This document shows, piece after piece, positions 41,628 to 50,016 of a stretch of 64,000 nt of DNA. The stretch's first letter is position 1, and each line of letters begins with the position of its first letter. A program made the translations under genes and the position numbers. The DNA comes from Actinotalea alkalitolerans (lineage in GTDB: Bacteria; Actinomycetota; Actinomycetes; Actinomycetales; Cellulomonadaceae): the NCBI RefSeq assembly GCF_023369855.1, contig NZ_JAMBPP010000007.1, positions 111,486 to 175,485 on the forward strand. The letters run 5' to 3'. The notes under the pieces were generated by a model. It had not been told where the DNA came from, did not search any database, and was given only the letters and a program-made list of their open reading frames with translations.

Positions 41628-42957
41628 CGCACGGGACGGCTCGGACGGGCGGGTTCGTACGACGGGGACGGAGGGGTCGCACCGTGACCGGGTCCGGCTC
41701 ACCGGGATCAGCGCGACGGGGCACCACGGGGTCTTCGAGCACGAGCGCCGTGACGGCCAGACCTTCGTGGCCGACGTCGTGCTGCACGTGGACACACGCC
41801 CGGCGGCGGCGCAGGACCGGCTCGACCTGACGGTGCACTACGGCGTGCTGGCCGAGCAGGTGGCCGGGGTGCTCTCGGGAGAGCCCGCCGACCTGATCGA
41901 GACCGTGGCCGAGCGGATCGCTGCCGTCGTGCTGACCCACCGCGCCGTCGAGGCCGTCGAGGTCGTGCTGCACAAGCCGCAGGCTCCGATCACGGTCCCG
42001 TTCCAGGACGTGACCGTCGAGATCCGTCGTGACCGCACGCACCTTCCGGTGGTCGACGCCCCGGGTGTGGTCGTCGGCACCGACCGGTCGCCTGAGTGGT
42101 CCGAGGAGGGACAGGAGCGCCCCGACGCCCAGGACCGGTCCCTGGTCGCCTACCCGCCCCTCTCCGACGAGCAGGGTCCGGCCGTGGCGACGGGCGCACC
42201 GGCCGCGGCAGGGCTGGTCGCGCCCCCGTTGACCGTGCCGGCCCTCGAGCCGATGCCCGGCGCGACGATGGCCCTGGCCGACCTCCTCATGGCCCCTGGC
42301 ACCATCACGCTGCCGCCGGTGACCGGGTCGGGCGAACGTCCCACCAGCCCCCAGGGGCCCGCAGCGCCCGCTCACGCCGAGAGCCGTGCCGAGGCCCCGG
42401 CCCCCCGTGACCGCATGGATGTGGCGCCCGCCGAGCCGGTCGACGTCGTCCTGGCGCTCGGCTCGAACCTGGGACCCAGCCAGGAGATCCTGCGCGAGGC
42501 TGTGCTCGAGCTCGCGGCCGTCCCGGGGCTCGAGGTCACCGCCGTCTCGCCGCTGGCTCGGACGGCGCCCGTCGGCGGGCCCGACCAGCCCGACTTCCTC
42601 AACGCCGTCGTGCTCGGCAGGACGACCCTCGCACCGCGCGCACTGATGCACGTGTGCCAGGAGGTCGAGCAGCTCCACGGCCGCGAGCGTGAGGTCCACT
42701 GGGGGGCACGCACCCTGGACATCGACGTGGTCGTGCACGGGTCGACGGTGGCCTCGGCCGACGACCTCGAGCTGCCGCACCCGCGCGCGCACCAGCGCGC
42801 CTTCGTGCTCCAGCCGTGGGCGCACGTGGACCCTCAGGCCGTGCTGCCCGGCCTGGGCGGGGGACCGGTGGCGGCGCTGGCCGGCACCGCCCCCGACCGC
42901 GAGGGCATCCGGTGGATGGCCCTGGACTGGTGGCAGGCGCCCGAGGCCGGAGCCTGA
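41620..42957 (+). CDS. folBK: Fused dihydroneopterin aldolase and HPPK (445 aa)
   Basis: Residues ~22-130 are FolB (RVRLTGISATGHHGVFEHER, LDLTVHYGVLAEQV, VVLHKPQAPI), which makes 6-hydroxymethyl-dihydropterin. Residues ~273-430 are FolK (DVVLALGSNLGPSQEIL, GPDQPDFLNAV, RTLDIDVVVHG, PHPRAHQRAFVLQPW), which pyrophosphorylates it. A disordered Pro/Ala linker of ~140 residues joins them. Such fusions occur in actinobacteria. GTG start with GGGGAG upstream; the first 8 bases overlap folP and the stop overlaps the next start. Confidence 0.93.
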   Translation: MGDARDGSDGRVRTTGTEGSHRDRVRLTGISATGHHGVFEHERRDGQTFVADVVLHVDTRPAAAQDRLDLTVHYGVLAEQVAGVLSGEPADLIETVAERIAAVVLTHRAVEAVEVVLHKPQAPITVPFQDVTVEIRRDRTHLPVVDAPGVVVGTDRSPEWSEEGQERPDAQDRSLVAYPPLSDEQGPAVATGAPAAAGLVAPPLTVPALEPMPGATMALADLLMAPGTITLPPVTGSGERPTSPQGPAAPAHAESRAEAPAPRDRMDVAPAEPVDVVLALGSNLGPSQEILREAVLELAAVPGLEVTAVSPLARTAPVGGPDQPDFLNAVVLGRTTLAPRALMHVCQEVEQLHGREREVHWGARTLDIDVVVHGSTVASADDLELPHPRAHQRAFVLQPWAHVDPQAVLPGLGGGPVAALAGTAPDREGIRWMALDWWQAPEAGA

Positions 42958-43439
42958 TGCAGCGGACCCGCATCTCGCGGCTCGGGGTGGTCGCGGGGGT
43001 CACGACGGCGGCGTCCTTCGTGGTGCTCCGGCTCATCGAGAGCCGTGGCGGCACGCCACCCCCGGTGCCGTGGCTGTCCTGGTTGGTGGTGCTGCTGATC
43101 GGTGCGGTCGTCGCCGGCCTGGGCTGGTCCGTCCGGCAGTTCACCCGTGGCAAGCGACCCGGGCTGGACCCGTTGCTGGCGGCACGCACGGTCGTCCTCG
43201 CGACCGCGTCGGCGTACACCGGTGCGCTGCTGTCCGGGTGGTACGCGGCTCAGGTGCTCCTGGTGATCGGCGACCTGACGATCGACGTGCGGCGCGAGCG
43301 TGCCCTGGCCGCGGGGGTGGCCCTGGGGTGCACCGTGCTGCTGGGGGTCATCGGTCTGGTGGTCGAGAGGTGGTGCCAGGTGCCACCGCCCGAGGACGAC
43401 GACGGCGCCGGGGCCGCGCCGTCGGGCAGTGCCGTCTGA
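42957..43439 (+). CDS. DUF3180 membrane protein (160 aa)
   Basis: Small polytopic membrane protein with four hydrophobic segments (about residues 9-24, 38-58, 73-99 and 115-136). The LDPLLAARTVVLATASAYTGALLSGWY stretch is characteristic of the actinobacterial DUF3180 family, which regularly follows folK. No function is established. ATG overlaps the folBK stop; the last ~20 residues are acidic and disordered. Confidence 0.85.
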   Translation: MQRTRISRLGVVAGVTTAASFVVLRLIESRGGTPPPVPWLSWLVVLLIGAVVAGLGWSVRQFTRGKRPGLDPLLAARTVVLATASAYTGALLSGWYAAQVLLVIGDLTIDVRRERALAAGVALGCTVLLGVIGLVVERWCQVPPPEDDDGAGAAPSGSAV

Positions 43440-43511
43440 GCGGTCGAGGCCCGCGCCGTCCGATCCCGGGGGTGTCTCGCCGGGGCCGGGGGTGGTGCAA
43501 GGATGGGTGCC

Positions 43512-44012
43512 ATGAGTGCGTCCGCGTCCCCAGGACCGTTCGACCCCGCCGGTGTCCAGTGGCAGCGGGTCTCCCCGCGGCTGGTCACCGTCCGGCTGAT
43601 CACCCTCGGGTTCGTGCTGGTCGTCCCCTTCGCCGGTGGGGTCGTTGCCGCGGTGCTGAGCGGCGTCCCCGGTCTGTGGGCCGTGCCCGCGGTGGTCGCG
43701 GCACTCGCCCTGTGGTGCGTCGTGGTGATCCCCCGGCAGGTCCGTGCGATCGGCTACGCCGAGCGGGACGACGACCTCCTCATCCGCAAGGGCGTGCTGA
43801 TGAGGTCGCTCGTCGTGGTGCCCTACGGGCGGATGCAGTTCGTCGACGTCCAGGCAGGACCGATGGACCGGTGGCTCGGCATCGCGCGGGTCCAGCTGCA
43901 CACGGCATCGCCGAGCAGCGACGCGGCGATCCCCGGACTGGTCCCGGTCGAGGCCGAACGTGTGCGTGACCGCCTGGCCGCACGCGGCGAGGCGCAGCTG
44001 GCCGGGCTGTGA
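43512..44012 (+). CDS. Bacterial PH-domain membrane protein, YdbS-like (166 aa)
   Basis: Two transmembrane helices (about 23-66) precede one bPH2 (DUF304) domain, recognisable by RKGVLMRSLVVVPYGRMQFVDVQAGPMDRWLGIARVQLHTA. The family is widespread, usually as a pair with a larger multi-bPH2 protein encoded next, as here. AAGGA sits 9 bases before this ATG; an ATG at 43503 is too close to the same site. GTG of the partner gene overlaps its stop. Confidence 0.85.
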   Translation: MSASASPGPFDPAGVQWQRVSPRLVTVRLITLGFVLVVPFAGGVVAAVLSGVPGLWAVPAVVAALALWCVVVIPRQVRAIGYAERDDDLLIRKGVLMRSLVVVPYGRMQFVDVQAGPMDRWLGIARVQLHTASPSSDAAIPGLVPVEAERVRDRLAARGEAQLAGL

Positions 44013-45673
44013 ACGGGCCCGACGAGGTCGGTGCGAGGGCGGACGGCCCCGCTGACCCTGCCGCCCCGACCGCCGTCACGACGACCGCCACCGCCGTGGG
44101 CGAGCGGCCCGCGCTGGCCTGGCGGCGCGTCCACCCGGTCACCCCGGCGGTCAAGGGGTGGAAGGTCGTGGTCGTGCTGCTCGCCATCGGCGCGCAGCAG
44201 GCCAGCCAGAACCTGCGCGACGCGCAGGACGTCTACGAGAGCGTGGGGATCCTCCCGGTGGTCGGGGTGCTGCTGGCGGGTGCCCTGATCGGCTTCGGCT
44301 ATGCCGCGATCGCCTGGCGGATGACGCGCTACGCGATCGATGCCGAGTCCGTCTACCTCAAGACGGGGGTGCTCTACCGCCAGCAGCGCACTGCTCGGCT
44401 CGACCGGGTGCAGGCCATCGACGTGACCCAGCCCGTGCTGGCCCGTCTGCTCGGGCTGGCTGAGCTCAAGCTCGAGGTCGCCGGGGGCGCCGACTCCGCG
44501 GTGCGGCTGTCCTTCCTCAAGGAGTCCGACGCGCAGGCCCTGCGCAACGAGCTGCTGGCCCGCGCCGCCGGTGTCGTCCTGGGCACCGACGACGGCAGCG
44601 AGGGCGCGCGGCCCGTGGTCGAGGCCGCACCCGAGCGTGAGGTCCTGGCCGTCACGCCGGGACGACTCGTGGGGTCGCTGATCCGCTCGATCGCGACCGT
44701 CTTCGCGCTGCTCGGGCTGATCGCGATCGTCGTGGTGATCGCGGTGACCAGGGAGTTCGGGGCCGTGATCGCGCTGTTCCCGGTCGCGCTGGGCGCCGCC
44801 GGGTACGTCTGGCAGCGCTTCGCCGGGGAGTTCGGCTTCCGGGCCGCGCAGTCGCCCGACGGCGTGCGGCTGCGGCACGGCCTGCTCGAGTCCCGGGCGC
44901 AGACGGTTCCCCCGGGGCGGGTCCAGGCCGTCCGGCTCTCCCAGGCCCTCCTGTGGCGCCGCAAGGACTGGTGGCGGGTCCAGATCAACGTCGCCGGCTA
45001 CGGCCTCGAGGACCAGATGAAGGAGACGGTCCTGCTCCCGGTGGGCGATCGGGACGAGGCGCTGCTGGCCCTGTGGCTGGTGCTGCCGGACCTGGGCAGC
45101 GAGGACCCGCGCGCCGTGCTCGACGCGGCGCTGAGCGGTGACGGTGACGAGCAGGGTTTCGTGACCAGCCCGCGGCGCGCCCGCTGGCTCGACCCGTGGT
45201 CCTGGCGGCGCAACGGGTACACGTTGACCGACCGCGCGCTGCTGGCACGCTCAGGTCGTTTCGTGCGGCAGCTCGTCGTCGTCCCGCACGAGCGCACCCA
45301 GTCGCTGGGGATCGTGCAGGGTCCGCTGCAGCGCCGGCTCGGGCTGGCGTCCTTCGCGCTGCACTCGACCCCCGGGCCGGTGGTCCCGGCCGTCCAGCAC
45401 CTCGACGCCGACCGTGCGGGTGAGCTGATGGCCGAGCAGGCGCGCCGTGCCCGGACGGCGCGCGCGTCGGCCGGCCCCGAGCAGTGGATGGTCGAGCTGC
45501 GGCGCGTCGAGGAGCAGTCGCCCGTGGCAGCCCCGCTGCCCTCCGAGACATCCCCGCCCTCCGACACGGTCCCGCCCGCGCCCTTGTACGGCGGACCGAC
45601 CCCGCCCCCGCCGCCGCCCGCTGCGCCGTCCGCACCGCCGTTCGTGCCGCCGACCCCTCCTCCGCCCTCGTGA
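44009..45673 (+). CDS. Multi-bPH2-domain membrane protein, YdbT-like (554 aa)
   Basis: Partner of the preceding gene. Three bPH2 domains can be seen: KTGVLYRQQRTARLDRVQAI (~125-200), RHGLLESRAQTVPPGRVQAV (~290-350) and RSGRFVRQLVVVPHERTQSL (~412-480). Each follows a pair of hydrophobic segments. A Pro-rich tail ends the protein. Homologues in Bacillus (YdbT/YdbS) are linked to resistance to linear-peptide antibiotics, but no function is proven here. Start overlaps the previous stop, and the stop overlaps the next GTG. Confidence 0.83.
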   Translation: MNGPDEVGARADGPADPAAPTAVTTTATAVGERPALAWRRVHPVTPAVKGWKVVVVLLAIGAQQASQNLRDAQDVYESVGILPVVGVLLAGALIGFGYAAIAWRMTRYAIDAESVYLKTGVLYRQQRTARLDRVQAIDVTQPVLARLLGLAELKLEVAGGADSAVRLSFLKESDAQALRNELLARAAGVVLGTDDGSEGARPVVEAAPEREVLAVTPGRLVGSLIRSIATVFALLGLIAIVVVIAVTREFGAVIALFPVALGAAGYVWQRFAGEFGFRAAQSPDGVRLRHGLLESRAQTVPPGRVQAVRLSQALLWRRKDWWRVQINVAGYGLEDQMKETVLLPVGDRDEALLALWLVLPDLGSEDPRAVLDAALSGDGDEQGFVTSPRRARWLDPWSWRRNGYTLTDRALLARSGRFVRQLVVVPHERTQSLGIVQGPLQRRLGLASFALHSTPGPVVPAVQHLDADRAGELMAEQARRARTARASAGPEQWMVELRRVEEQSPVAAPLPSETSPPSDTVPPAPLYGGPTPPPPPPAAPSAPPFVPPTPPPPS

Positions 45674-46677
45674 GCGAGGCACAGCCCCTCGACGCACGGA
45701 CCGCTCCCGGACGCCTCGGCGTGGGTGTGGTGGGCGCGGGACGGGTTGGATCGGTGCTGGGCAGCGCGCTGCGGGCCGCGGGCCACGCGGTGGTCGGGGC
45801 GAGCGGAATCTCGGCTGCGAGCCGCGAGCGCATCGACACCCTGCTGCCCGGGGTGCCCGTCCTGGAGGTCACCGACGTCGTCGAGCGGGCCGAGCTCGTG
45901 CTCCTGACCGTGCCGGACGACGCGCTCGCGGACCTCGTCTCGGGCCTGGCCGCGCTCGGCGCGTGGCAGCCCGGCCAGATCGTGGTGCACACCGCGGGGG
46001 CGCTCGGCACCGAGGTGCTCGCGGCCGCCCGTCCGGCCGGGATCATCCCGCTCGCGATCCACCCGGCGATGACCTTCAGCGGGACCTCGCTGGACCTGGC
46101 CCGGCTGGTCGGCTGCACCTTCGCGGTGACCGGGCCGGGGCCGGTGCTGCCGATCGGGCAGGCGCTGGTCGTCGAGGTCGGCGGTGAGCCGGTGGTCGTG
46201 GCCGAGGCGGCCCGCCCGCTCTACCACGCGGCCCTGGCCCACGGGGCGAACCACCTGGGTGTGCTCGTCGCGCAGGCCGCGCAGGCGCTCGCCGCCGCGG
46301 GGGTGGCCGCCCCGGACCGGGTGCTGGGCCCGCTGCTCACCGCAGCGCTGGACAGTGCGGTACGGACCGCGCACCACGCGGGGGACGGGACGGCGGTCGG
46401 AGCGAGCGGCGTGGCGAGCCTGACCGGCCCGGTGGTGCGTGGGGACGCGGGTACGGTGCGTGCGCACCTGGACCAGCTGACGGCGCTGGCCGCGCGGGAC
46501 GTCACCGCATCAGACCTGCCGGCCGCGTACCGGGCGCTGGCGCGCGCGGCCACCGGCCGCGCGCTCGCCGGAGGCAGGATCGGCACCGACCAGGCCGAGC
46601 GTCTCCTGGACGTGCTCGCGCCGCCGTCCGCCCCTGGCACGGCGAGGCCCACCGACCCCCCGCACGGTGAGGGCTGA
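45670..46677 (+). CDS. Rossmann-fold DUF2520 oxidoreductase-like protein (335 aa)
   Basis: N-terminal NAD(P)-binding motif VGVVGAGRVGSVLGSALRAAGH (about residues 16-37) and a helical C-terminal DUF2520 domain with HAALAHGANHLGVLVAQA. It resembles ketopantoate reductase/6-phosphogluconate dehydrogenase folds. It overlaps panC by a single base (TGATG). That coupling makes a role in pantothenate synthesis, such as ketopantoate reduction (PanE function), plausible but unproven. GTG start within the stop of the bPH2 gene. Confidence 0.8.
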   Translation: MSEAQPLDARTAPGRLGVGVVGAGRVGSVLGSALRAAGHAVVGASGISAASRERIDTLLPGVPVLEVTDVVERAELVLLTVPDDALADLVSGLAALGAWQPGQIVVHTAGALGTEVLAAARPAGIIPLAIHPAMTFSGTSLDLARLVGCTFAVTGPGPVLPIGQALVVEVGGEPVVVAEAARPLYHAALAHGANHLGVLVAQAAQALAAAGVAAPDRVLGPLLTAALDSAVRTAHHAGDGTAVGASGVASLTGPVVRGDAGTVRAHLDQLTALAARDVTASDLPAAYRALARAATGRALAGGRIGTDQAERLLDVLAPPSAPGTARPTDPPHGEG

Positions 46678-47591
46678 TGACGACGTCGTCGACGGCCGGA
46701 CGCGGCGCCCCTGCGTTCCCCGCCCCGCGGGTGGTGCGAACCCGCGCCGAGCTGCGCGACGCCCTCGCCGACCGTCGTGCCGGGCGGCGCGCGGTGGTGA
46801 TGACCATGGGGGCCCTGCACGCGGGACACCTGTCGCTGGTGCACGCGGCACGCGAGCTCGCCGACCAGGTCGTGGTGACGATCTTCGTGAACCCGTTGCA
46901 GTTCGGCCCCACGGAGGACCTCGACCAGTACCCGCGGGACCTCCCGCGCGACCTCGAGCTCCTCGCCGGGGCGCGGGTGGACGTCGTCTTCACCCCCGAC
47001 GCGGGCGAGATGTACCCCGACGGCGAGCCCGAGGTGCGGGTGCACGCCGGTCGCACCGGTGAGCTGCTCGAGGGTGCCCTGCGACCTGGGCACTTCGACG
47101 GGATGCTGACCGTGGTGCTCAAGCTGCTGCACCTCACCGAGGCCGATGTGGCGGTCTTCGGTCAGAAGGACGCGCAGCAGCTCATGCTGATCCGGCGCAT
47201 GGTCGCCGACCTGGACCTCGACGTCGAGGTCGTCGGTGCGCCCACGGTGCGCGACGAGGACGGCGTCGCGCTGTCCTCCCGCAACGCCTACCTCGACCCG
47301 GAACAACGTGTGGCGGCCCGGGCGTTGTCCAGGGCACTGGCAGCGGCCGGACGTGCTGCTGCGCAGGGCGGTGGGGCGATGCAGGTGCTCGGGGCGGCGT
47401 CGGAGGTGCTGGCGGTCGAGCCGGGGCTCGTGATGGACTACGTCGCCCTGGTCGACCCGGCCTCGGCGGCCGAGGTCGGCCCCGCGCACCACGGGCCCGC
47501 GCTGCTCGCCGTCGCGGGGCGGTCGGGTCCCACCCGCCTGATCGACAACGTGCTGCTCGACCTCCGCCCCCGGGCCCAGGAAGGACCGTGA
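46677..47591 (+). CDS. panC: Pantothenate synthetase (304 aa)
   Basis: Joins pantoate and beta-alanine with ATP. Family motifs: [14 protein letters not shown] (about residues 42-55, with HXGH), [16 protein letters not shown]-like region, [16 protein letters not shown], and the KMSKS-equivalent region [15 protein letters not shown]. Length typical. Coupled to the DUF2520 gene before it and to panD after it. Confidence 0.95.
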   Translation: MTTSSTAGRGAPAFPAPRVVRTRAELRDALADRRAGRRAVVMTMGALHAGHLSLVHAARELADQVVVTIFVNPLQFGPTEDLDQYPRDLPRDLELLAGARVDVVFTPDAGEMYPDGEPEVRVHAGRTGELLEGALRPGHFDGMLTVVLKLLHLTEADVAVFGQKDAQQLMLIRRMVADLDLDVEVVGAPTVRDEDGVALSSRNAYLDPEQRVAARALSRALAAAGRAAAQGGGAMQVLGAASEVLAVEPGLVMDYVALVDPASAAEVGPAHHGPALLAVAGRSGPTRLIDNVLLDLRPRAQEGP

Positions 47592-47596
47592 TGACG

Positions 47597-48019
47597 ATGC
47601 TGCGGACGATGATGACCGGCAAGATCCACCGGGCCACGGTGACCCACGCCGATCTCGACTACGTCGGGTCGATCACCCTGGACGCCGACCTGATGGCCGC
47701 TGCCGACCTGCTCCCGGGCCAGCAGGTCGACGTCGTGGACATCACGAACGGTGCGAGGCTGACCACCTACGCGATCGCCGGGGAGGCCGGGTCGGGGGTC
47801 GTGGGGATCAACGGCGCCGCCGCCCACCTGGTGCACCCGGGGGACCTCGTGATCGTCATCTCCTACGGTGTCCTGACGGACGCCGAGGCGCGCACCTACG
47901 CCCCGCACGTGGTCCACGTGGACGCTGCGAACGCGATCGTCGAGATCGGCGGCGACCCGGGGGCGGCGCCCGCGGGGCTCCGGTCGGAGGCGACCGACTG
48001 GGCCGCGGGCCCGCGATGA
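47597..48019 (+). CDS. panD: Aspartate 1-decarboxylase proenzyme (140 aa)
   Basis: Makes beta-alanine for pantothenate; cleaves itself between Gly24 and Ser25 (DLDYVGS) to create the pyruvoyl group. The start at 47597 gives [19 protein letters not shown] and puts the cleavage site at exactly the positions of E. coli and Mycobacterium enzymes, which is why I prefer it over the ATG at 47591 or GTG at 47588. [21 protein letters not shown] is the other hallmark. AGGAAGGA lies 11 bases upstream. Confidence 0.93.
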   Translation: MLRTMMTGKIHRATVTHADLDYVGSITLDADLMAAADLLPGQQVDVVDITNGARLTTYAIAGEAGSGVVGINGAAAHLVHPGDLVIVISYGVLTDAEARTYAPHVVHVDAANAIVEIGGDPGAAPAGLRSEATDWAAGPR

Positions 48020-49755
48020 GCACGGTGCGGCTCGCCCGTCGCCTCGCGGCGCCCGAGCCGGGATGGACGACCTCGGCCGACGTGGTCGTGGTCGGCTCGG
48101 GCATCGCCGGCCTGACCGCAGCACTGCGGCTGCGCAGCCGCGTGCCCAGGGTGCTGCTGGTGACCAAGGGTGCGCTCGGCTCGGGCTCGACGATGTGGGC
48201 GCAGGGGGGGATCGCCGCGGCGCTGCACCCCGAGGACTCCCCGGCGGCGCACCACGCGGACACGCTGGCGGCCGGTGGAGGGCTGTGCGACCCCGCAGCG
48301 GTCGACGTGCTCGTCACCGAGGGCCCCGGGCGGGTGCGGGAGATGGTCGCGCAGGGTGCGCGCTTCGACACCGACGCCGACGGGACCCTGGCGCTGACCC
48401 GTGAAGGGGGCCACGGGGCGGACAGGATCGTCCACGCGGGGGGTGATGCGACGGGGGCCGAGATCTCCCGGGCGCTGATCGCCCAGCTCGACGCGGTGCG
48501 CACCGATCCCGGGATCGAGGTCATCGAGCACGCGTTGGTGCTCGACCTGCTGACCGGCCCGAGCGATGCCGACGGCCGACCCGGGCCGGTGTGCGGGGTC
48601 ACGCTGCACGTCATCGGCGAGGGCACGCGGGACGGCGTCGGCGCGGTGCTGGGCCGTGCCGTGGTGCTGGCCACCGGAGGCATCGGGCAGGTCTTCCAGT
48701 CGTCGACCAACCCCGCGCAGGCCACCGGGGACGGGCTGGCGGCGGCGCTGCGGGCAGGAGCCCTGGTCGGTGACGTCGAGTTCGTGCAGTTCCACCCGAC
48801 CGTGCTGTGGATGGGTGCCGGGGTCAAGGGGCAGCTGCCGCTGGTCTCGGAGGCGGTGCGGGGGGAGGGGGCGCTGCTGCTCGACACCGACGGCTTCCGC
48901 TTCATGCCCGAGGTGCACCCGCTGGCCGAGCTCGCTCCGCGCGACGTCGTCGCGCACGCGATCGTCCGCCGGATGGCTGCCACCGGCTCCGACCACGTCT
49001 TCCTGGACGCCCGGCACCTGGGCGGGGACTTCCTGGCGCGACGCTTCCCGACCATCGCCGACCGGCTCGGGGCCGAGGGGATCGACCTCGCGACCGACCT
49101 GGTGCCGGTCGCCCCTGCCCAGCACTACCACTCGGGAGGCGTGGTCACCGACCTGCACGGCCGGGCCTCGGTGGACGGCCTGTACGCCGTCGGGGAGGTC
49201 GCGTGCACCGGGGTGCACGGGGCCAACCGGCTGGCCTCCAACTCGTTGCTCGAGGGCCTGGTCTTCGCCCACCGGGCCGCGACGCAGGTGGCCGAGCGGG
49301 TCACCTCGGGTGACCTCCCTCAGCTCGAGCCGCAGCAGCGCGGGGGTGAGCCGACCCTGGTCGCGGCCACGGTGCGCACCCGGGTGCAGCGGATCGCGCA
49401 GAACGGGCCGGGGGTGATCCGCACCGCCGAGGGGCTCGCGGAGGCGGCCCGTGCGCTGGCCGCGGTTCACACCCGGGCGCACGAGGTGCCCGGGGTCGTG
49501 GCCGCCCCGCAGACCGCGGAGTGGGAGACCACCAACGTCCACCAGGTCGCCACGGTGCTGACCGCTCTCGCCGCCGAGCGCACCGAGAGCCGGGGAGGGC
49601 ACTACCGGCAGGACTTCCCCGCCGCGGACGAGGCCTGGCGGTTACGGCTGGTGGCGGGCATCGACCCGGACGGGTCGATGCCGATCACTCACTCGACGGG
49701 GTACCCCGCTGCTCGCCAGGCGCCCGTTCCGCCCGCCACGTTGGCCACGTCGTAG
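48016..49755 (+). CDS. nadB: L-aspartate oxidase (579 aa)
   Basis: FAD enzyme that oxidises aspartate to iminoaspartate for NAD synthesis. FAD motif [18 protein letters not shown] (about residues 23-40), [12 protein letters not shown], and the active-site region [11 protein letters not shown]; later [18 protein letters not shown]. The last ~22 residues (after DGSMPITHS) are encoded antisense to the C-terminus of the rhodanese gene and do not look conserved. nadC, its usual neighbour, lies 3.5 kb away beyond the sulfur cassette. No nadA is present in the window. Confidence 0.93.
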   Translation: MSTVRLARRLAAPEPGWTTSADVVVVGSGIAGLTAALRLRSRVPRVLLVTKGALGSGSTMWAQGGIAAALHPEDSPAAHHADTLAAGGGLCDPAAVDVLVTEGPGRVREMVAQGARFDTDADGTLALTREGGHGADRIVHAGGDATGAEISRALIAQLDAVRTDPGIEVIEHALVLDLLTGPSDADGRPGPVCGVTLHVIGEGTRDGVGAVLGRAVVLATGGIGQVFQSSTNPAQATGDGLAAALRAGALVGDVEFVQFHPTVLWMGAGVKGQLPLVSEAVRGEGALLLDTDGFRFMPEVHPLAELAPRDVVAHAIVRRMAATGSDHVFLDARHLGGDFLARRFPTIADRLGAEGIDLATDLVPVAPAQHYHSGGVVTDLHGRASVDGLYAVGEVACTGVHGANRLASNSLLEGLVFAHRAATQVAERVTSGDLPQLEPQQRGGEPTLVAATVRTRVQRIAQNGPGVIRTAEGLAEAARALAAVHTRAHEVPGVVAAPQTAEWETTNVHQVATVLTALAAERTESRGGHYRQDFPAADEAWRLRLVAGIDPDGSMPITHSTGYPAARQAPVPPATLATS

Positions 49756-50006
49756 CCCTGCTGTCCCAGCCACGCGGTGACCTGCGCCGAGCGTCCACCC
49801 GACTCGCAGATGAGGTAGACCTCGCCGGGCAGGCTGGTGACCTCGGTGACGCGGTCGACGAACTGCGTCAGCGGGATGCTGAGCGCCCCGGGGACGTGAC
49901 CCGCGGCGTACTCGTGGTCCTCGCGGACGTCGATCACGGTGCGGGCGGTCGTCGTCTCGGGGTCCCCGAGCAACCCGTGCAGGGTGGGGGTGTCGATCTC
50001 GCGCAT
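49689..50006 (-). CDS. Single-domain rhodanese (105 aa)
   Basis: Sulfurtransferase that carries a persulfide on Cys67 (YLICESGGRSAQ). The CDC25-like loop and VIDVREDHEYAAGHVPGA show a complete rhodanese domain. ATG with GAGGAAG upstream, 10 bases after the CoA-disulfide-reductase/rhodanese gene. Last gene of the cassette; its 3' end overlaps the nadB 3' end by 67 bases on the other strand. Confidence 0.9.
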   Translation of the reverse strand: MREIDTPTLHGLLGDPETTTARTVIDVREDHEYAAGHVPGALSIPLTQFVDRVTEVTSLPGEVYLICESGGRSAQVTAWLGQQGYDVANVAGGTGAWRAAGYPVE

Positions 50007-50016
50007 CGGTTCTTCC

